From assembly GCA_016284175.1 (NCBI GenBank), contig JAEEOJ010000121.1:1-46643 (forward strand): 46,643 nt of DNA. Direction: 5' to 3'. Both the position numbers and the translations under genes were made by a program. Shown in pieces: positions 44,301 through 46,643 of the stretch; within the stretch, counting starts at the first letter, position 1, and the number at the start of each line of letters is the position of its first letter. The notes beneath the pieces were generated by a model. It made no database searches. It saw only the letters and a program-made list of their open reading frames with translations, and was not told the origin of the DNA. The DNA is from Lachnospiraceae bacterium (lineage in GTDB: Bacteria; Bacillota; Clostridia; Lachnospirales; Lachnospiraceae).

Positions 44301-44997
44301 CAAAGCAGTCATAAGGTCTGGTTCTCTCATCGATAACACCGTATGTGGTAATATCGCCAACGATGGGTGTATCGCTTACAGCTGTTGTAATTTTGGCACT
44401 TTCGATTTCAGCGCCCCACATTGATACGTCCGAATCTGCGAAGTTGGGGTTTTTAAGAAGGTTCTCGCCTTCAACGCTGGGTGCTTCGAGTTCTGCGGGC
44501 TCATCCCCGGGAGGATTGCCTTCACCCGATACGGTAAATGTAACTGAAGCAACAGTTGCTTCGGTTGTGCCTGTATTCATAGACATAATTGAAAAATACT
44601 TGCATCCCTTTGTATCGGGAACAATCGTAGGACTGCCGTAAGATACGGGGGTGCCGCCCTTGTTGTCGGAATCGTAATCGGCCTGTGTATGAAGTTTGAA
44701 TGCAAGATCTCCCGCATTACCGCTTGTTACATCAAATACAACCTTGGTGATTGTATCGGGGTCGATATCCGAAGGGATTGCGTAAAACTGAGACTTGTAC
44801 TGATCCTGGAAGGCAATTTCCAGTTCACCGTCTCCGTTAACTTTGGACGTCAATCCATACTCCATTGTGGATTTCAGATCCGAGAAAGTGTACGTCTTTT
44901 CTTCAGGTGCTGCCTTTGCCGTCATCGGTATAAACATTGCGAATGAACCGACAAACAAAAGAGCTGCCATCACAAAAGCCATGATTTTTCTGCTCAT
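41380..44997 (-). CDS. Secreted membrane-anchored multidomain endo-1,4-beta-xylanase (CBM22-GH10-CBM9-like)
   Basis: A 1205-residue surface xylanase. It has a signal peptide (about 1-30, ending TAKA) and a beta-rich N-terminal module (about 35-160). A CBM22-like xylan-binding module (about 178-335, ENLLKNPNFADSDVSMWG) follows, then the GH10 catalytic domain (about 345-715). Acid/base Glu531 lies in WDVVNEAVS and nucleophile Glu644 in MLTEVDF. A CBM9-like segment follows (about 725-880), then a clearer CBM9 module (about 890-1085, GTATIDGEMEDAWNNAVEV). A membrane helix (about 1104-1124) is followed by an acidic tail of EEAPAEEAEEA-type repeats. I start at 44997 because AAGGAGG lies upstream; an ATG 13 codons earlier lacks one. 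Confidence 0.95.
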   Translation of the reverse strand: MSRKIMAFVMAALLFVGSFAMFIPMTAKAAPEEKTYTFSDLKSTMEYGLTSKVNGDGELEIAFQDQYKSQFYAIPSDIDPDTITKVVFDVTSGNAGDLAFKLHTQADYDSDNKGGTPVSYGSPTIVPDTKGCKYFSIMSMNTGTTEATVASVTFTVSGEGNPPGDEPAELEAPSVEGENLLKNPNFADSDVSMWGAEIESAKITTAVSDTPIVGDITTYGVIDERTRPYDCFGYDVTDIVENGATYAYCFYVMLTDDYNGAPATQRQVDFAPYITSGGSTSYLGSYSPEITGSSSQQLEPNVWTKFEGTFKVSAAGDLEKVVLRFLEQGENYGEGDCVKGRYYLTGVQFVNLNLATKKIEGNIPNLKDAFTKDFGDDMICGTSLSGSEINDKVLMQLALKHFNAVTLGNELKPDSHLGNSIRGTETATIDGQTIEVPVLSYDNAERYLDYFLAWNEEHPDQKIKIRGHVLVWHSQTPEWFFHEDYDASKPYVTPEVMTLRQEWYIKSILEHYVGADSKYKDLFYGWDVVNEAVSDGTGTYRSDSEGSSWWAVYKSNEFIVNAFKFANKYAPANVELYYNDYNDCTPGKVEGIVKLLEDVKAGEGTRIDGMGMQGHYDSEYPTTDQFVDAATKYGAVVGKIMLTEVDFKSSKAYDGTAATLKGEYGRQAYRYKAIYDAMKKVDQNGLADVTGFTVWGVIDGNSWLQAYTGVGGGVTDGSPQCPLLFDDDLKAKPAFWAIVDPTKLEPETKSASVSQAMVDDFALANKNSFSGEKANVDFYPIWNEGQLQFRVDVWDVEQDERDSVKVYVDKYNSKSKGIKTKMVEAFRKDVPSTDDGKYTVIINVPVDTAEANAVVGFDIVVTDGDEVFAFNDNTMSQETSSQYYAEGMLKPFMFIPKGTATIDGEMEDAWNNAVEVKLGNKTDNPKATATVKLLWDEQYLYAYATVVDDDLNKDSDQVHEQDSFEIFIDETNSKAAEYNDATKQYRINYENAHSFNGEKCTEENESTFAKTTDNGYIVEGAFKWTEISPKAGDYIGIELQINDADSSAVRIGTVTWNDITNQCWSSPACFGSGMLVDSLGSGQTIGAGTGNNETSDEGNGNSKSKVGLFAGIAAAAVLAGAAAFISLKKQPEEEENSGEAEAPGENFDEGEIKSEEAPAEEAEEATEEEAPAEEAEEAAEEEAPAEEAVEEAPAEEEAEEEKPEE

Positions 44998-45018
44998 TTT
45001 TTTCCTCCTTACTCCCTG

Positions 45019-45036
45019 GTGAAAATATATTTTCAC
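45019..45036. promoter_or_regulatory. Perfect 18-bp palindrome, candidate operator of the xylanase gene
   Basis: GTGAAAATATATTTTCAC is identical to its own reverse complement. It lies 10 bp downstream of the TATAAT box, near +4 to +21 of the predicted transcript. This is a typical position for a repressor site. Confidence 0.6.
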
Positions 45037-45046
45037 ATATAGCAGA

Positions 45047-45076
45047 ATTATATCAAATTTGCCGTTAAAACTTCAA
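45047..45076 (-). promoter_or_regulatory. Promoter of the large xylanase gene
   Basis: On the minus strand TATAAT (45047-45052) is preceded by TGA, giving an extended -10 (TGATATAAT). TTGAAG (45071-45076) lies 18 bp upstream. The transcript would begin about 43 bp before the start codon. Confidence 0.7.
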
Positions 45077-45080
45077 TCAT

Positions 45081-45115
45081 AAAAAAGAAAAAACCTATAT
45101 TTGTCCAGGTTTTTT
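45081..45115 (-). terminator. Second terminator hairpin between the two xylanase genes
   Basis: AAAAAACCT (45088-45096) and AGGTTTTTT (45107-45115) pair around a 10-base loop. On the minus strand a T-rich run follows (TCTTTTTTATG). It lies downstream of the REP-like hairpin, so the two may act in tandem. Confidence 0.7.
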
Positions 45116-45130
45116 CTATATTTTCTCATA

Positions 45131-45204
45131 AAATAAAAAAGAACCATTCGGGGACGGTTCTAAAATGGTCAAAAAAGCCAAAACAGAACCGTCCCCAAAT
45201 GGTT
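45131..45204 (-). repeat. REP-like inverted repeat (GGGGACGGTTC type) also acting as terminator
   Basis: Arms 45142-45161 (AACCATTCGGGGACGGTTCT) and 45185-45204 are inverted copies with 19 of 20 positions matching. On the minus strand the hairpin is followed by TTTTTTATTTT. The GGGGACGGTTC core resembles REP elements mobilised by REP-associated tyrosine transposases in Clostridia; no such transposase gene is in the window. The end of the cytosolic xylanase gene, including part of its stop codon, lies within the right arm. Confidence 0.75.
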
Positions 45205-46456
45205 AAATTGTAATCTGCTCTTCGCCGTCGGCCGTAAATTTAGCCTTAACGCTCTTTCCGTTAGCTTCGATAATGTAATCGCCCTTAAAAGCATCGATTT
45301 TAACAAAACCGTTTTCATCGGTGGTAAGCGTTTCGTCGGTGCTCCAATCTTTTTTGACAAGGTTGTAAAGGGTTTCGTACGCGGGTTTAAGTGAGCCGTC
45401 TTTTCTTAAAAAACCGCTCGGGGCGCCGAGCCATGCGCCGTCCCTGAAGTCCCAGGTTGTGATTGCTTTTACCAGAGGATGTGCAAAAAGGAGGCTGTAC
45501 ATCTCTTTAACTTCATTAGCCTGTCTTTCCTCTCCTTCGGGAGTTGAAGGCCATTCTTCAACCTGCCAGTCGTTTAAGTCCTCGATGTATTCGGGAATAA
45601 GGTCACCGGAAACAAAGGTGTTTTCCGTAAAATGAATGGGCAGTCCGAAATGCGAGAATCGCTCGAGTACTTCTTCAACCTTTTCTTTGCCCCAGTAGCC
45701 CTGATGCTGATGAGACTGAATACCGATGGCTGAGATGGGCACGCCTGCCGATAAGCATCCGTCAATAAGGATTTCGTAGGAAATCGATGTGTTGAAATCG
45801 TTTATAAGGAATGTTGCGTTCGGATTGCAGGAATATGCTTTGTCAAATACTTCTTTTATGAGCCCTACTCTGCCCTTTTCCTTGCAGATACGGGTTATCG
45901 CATTGTCATATTTGTCGAAGATGGGCATGATAACCACTTCGTTTATTACGTCCCACATATCGATGACGCCCTTGAAAGCATTGATTTCTCTCTCAATACG
46001 ATCAAGCTGTTTTTTCATGATTGTGGCATTGTCGTAATCCATAAGCCATGGTGCGCATACCGTGTGCCAGCATAAAGGATGGCCTTTGACCGTTACACCC
46101 TTGCTCTGTAAAAACTTGGCTGCGCTTAAAAGAAGTTCTTCGTCGGTTTTGCCTTCTTCCCTTTCATAATTTCCCCAGTAAAAAGGAAGTGTTCCGTAGT
46201 TGAAAAGGTCAAGCCACTTTTTCATTCCGTCTTCAGCTTTTTCTATCAGTTCGTTATTAAGAAAAATACCCGAAGGGAGTCTTCCTGCAAGAGCAGGATC
46301 TTTTGCCATCATGTAAGGCATGGTATCAAAAGCGCCGCAACCGAAAAGAAACTCATGCTTCTTTAGCGCGATATGAACCTTTTCGTTTTTAAGAGGCTCA
46401 TTGTTCTGATCGGTAATCTTTAATACTTTGCTTACTTTTCTGTGTGAATAATCCAT
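45203..46456 (-). CDS. Cytosolic GH10 endo-1,4-beta-xylanase
   Basis: A 417-residue GH10 xylanase without signal peptide, thus probably acting on imported xylo-oligosaccharides. The TIM-barrel motifs are intact: WGNYE, GHPLCWH, acid/base Glu173 in MWDVINEVV, IGIQSHQHQG, nucleophile Glu278 in HFTENTF, and TTWDFRDGAW near the end. A short N-terminal beta segment (KVLKITDQNNEPLKNEKVHI) and a C-terminal beta-rich add-on of about 45 residues frame the barrel. GAGGAGGG lies just before the ATG. It follows the partial gene at the window edge by 41 bp, with no clear promoter between, so they may be one operon. Confidence 0.95.
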   Translation of the reverse strand: MDYSHRKVSKVLKITDQNNEPLKNEKVHIALKKHEFLFGCGAFDTMPYMMAKDPALAGRLPSGIFLNNELIEKAEDGMKKWLDLFNYGTLPFYWGNYEREEGKTDEELLLSAAKFLQSKGVTVKGHPLCWHTVCAPWLMDYDNATIMKKQLDRIEREINAFKGVIDMWDVINEVVIMPIFDKYDNAITRICKEKGRVGLIKEVFDKAYSCNPNATFLINDFNTSISYEILIDGCLSAGVPISAIGIQSHQHQGYWGKEKVEEVLERFSHFGLPIHFTENTFVSGDLIPEYIEDLNDWQVEEWPSTPEGEERQANEVKEMYSLLFAHPLVKAITTWDFRDGAWLGAPSGFLRKDGSLKPAYETLYNLVKKDWSTDETLTTDENGFVKIDAFKGDYIIEANGKSVKAKFTADGEEQITI

Positions 46457-46497
46457 ACACCCTCCTCAATTATAATTTTCATTTATTCATGCATCGA

Positions 46498-46643
46498 TCA
46501 GTCTTCTGTCAGCTGGCCGATATAATTAAATACCGTCTGAAGTGTTCTGCTCTTTGTCAGATCGTCAAAGAAAATCGCCGTCGAATAATATGAATGCGTA
46601 TTCTTTGAATCAAGAACCTTGTAGAATGTCACAGGCATGTTCA
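46498..46643 (-). CDS. C-terminal end of an unidentified protein, cut by window edge
   Basis: The last 48 codons of a minus-strand frame ending in TGA at 46498-46500. The visible sequence (MPVTFYKVLDSKNTHSYYST, then AIFFDDLTKSRTLQTVFNYI) reads like ordinary protein and codon use is similar to its neighbours. Too little is visible to name a family. It is probably the gene upstream of the cytosolic xylanase in the same operon. Confidence 0.5.
   Translation of the reverse strand, partial: NMPVTFYKVLDSKNTHSYYSTAIFFDDLTKSRTLQTVFNYIGQLTED

Overview
The window looks like chromosomal DNA of an anaerobic, plant-fibre-degrading Firmicute of the Lachnospiraceae, most like Butyrivibrio or Pseudobutyrivibrio. 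This is an inference from moderate-low GC, strong GGAGG ribosome binding sites, class III fructose-bisphosphatase, DUF4317 and DUF4037 proteins, two GH10 xylanases and a surface protein with an EGR-type repeat. Every gene but one lies on the minus strand, so transcription runs from high to low coordinates. No tRNA, rRNA, CRISPR array, prophage or insertion sequence was seen.

Left part (1-12294). A metallo-beta-lactamase-fold hydrolase (cut by the edge) follows the (p)ppGpp synthetase/hydrolase gene rel. Next is a 400-bp gene-free stretch with a rel promoter, a terminator and a 52-bp tandem hairpin array. Behind it is a four-gene operon: a zinc-ribbon pseudokinase-like protein, two paralogous VWA proteins and a divergent adenylosuccinate-synthetase-like enzyme. 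I consider this the best candidate for an undescribed system. Then come fbp (class III FBPase) and an operon of an ECF-sigma-like protein, a HAD phosphatase and tyrS.

Middle (12295-23866). carB follows a PurF-like phosphoribosyltransferase whose glutaminase nucleophile is missing. A compact TetR-headed operon then encodes a membrane protein, a membrane-anchored clostripain-type protease with a D/Y/W-rich tail, a DUF4317 protein, a 42-residue membrane protein, a TPR protein and a DUF4037 nucleotidyltransferase-like protein. The only plus-strand gene, a small membrane protein, is divergent from tetR.

Right part (23887-46643). An F-type ATP synthase operon follows purC in the order atpB-E-F-A-G-D-C. 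It has no atpH; instead the C-terminal domain of subunit delta is fused to the N-terminus of subunit alpha. The gamma subunit has an extra basic C-terminal tail, and the c subunit has a signal-peptide-like leader. Upstream is a five-gene operon mixing MalF/MalG-type permeases, an HlyD-like adaptor, a reduced MacB/FtsX-like protein and an acidic surface protein. It is followed by a lone secreted protein, a heterodimeric ABC exporter, a membrane-anchored multidomain GH10 xylanase and a cytosolic GH10 xylanase. The two xylanases would cut xylan outside the cell and imported xylo-oligosaccharides inside it.
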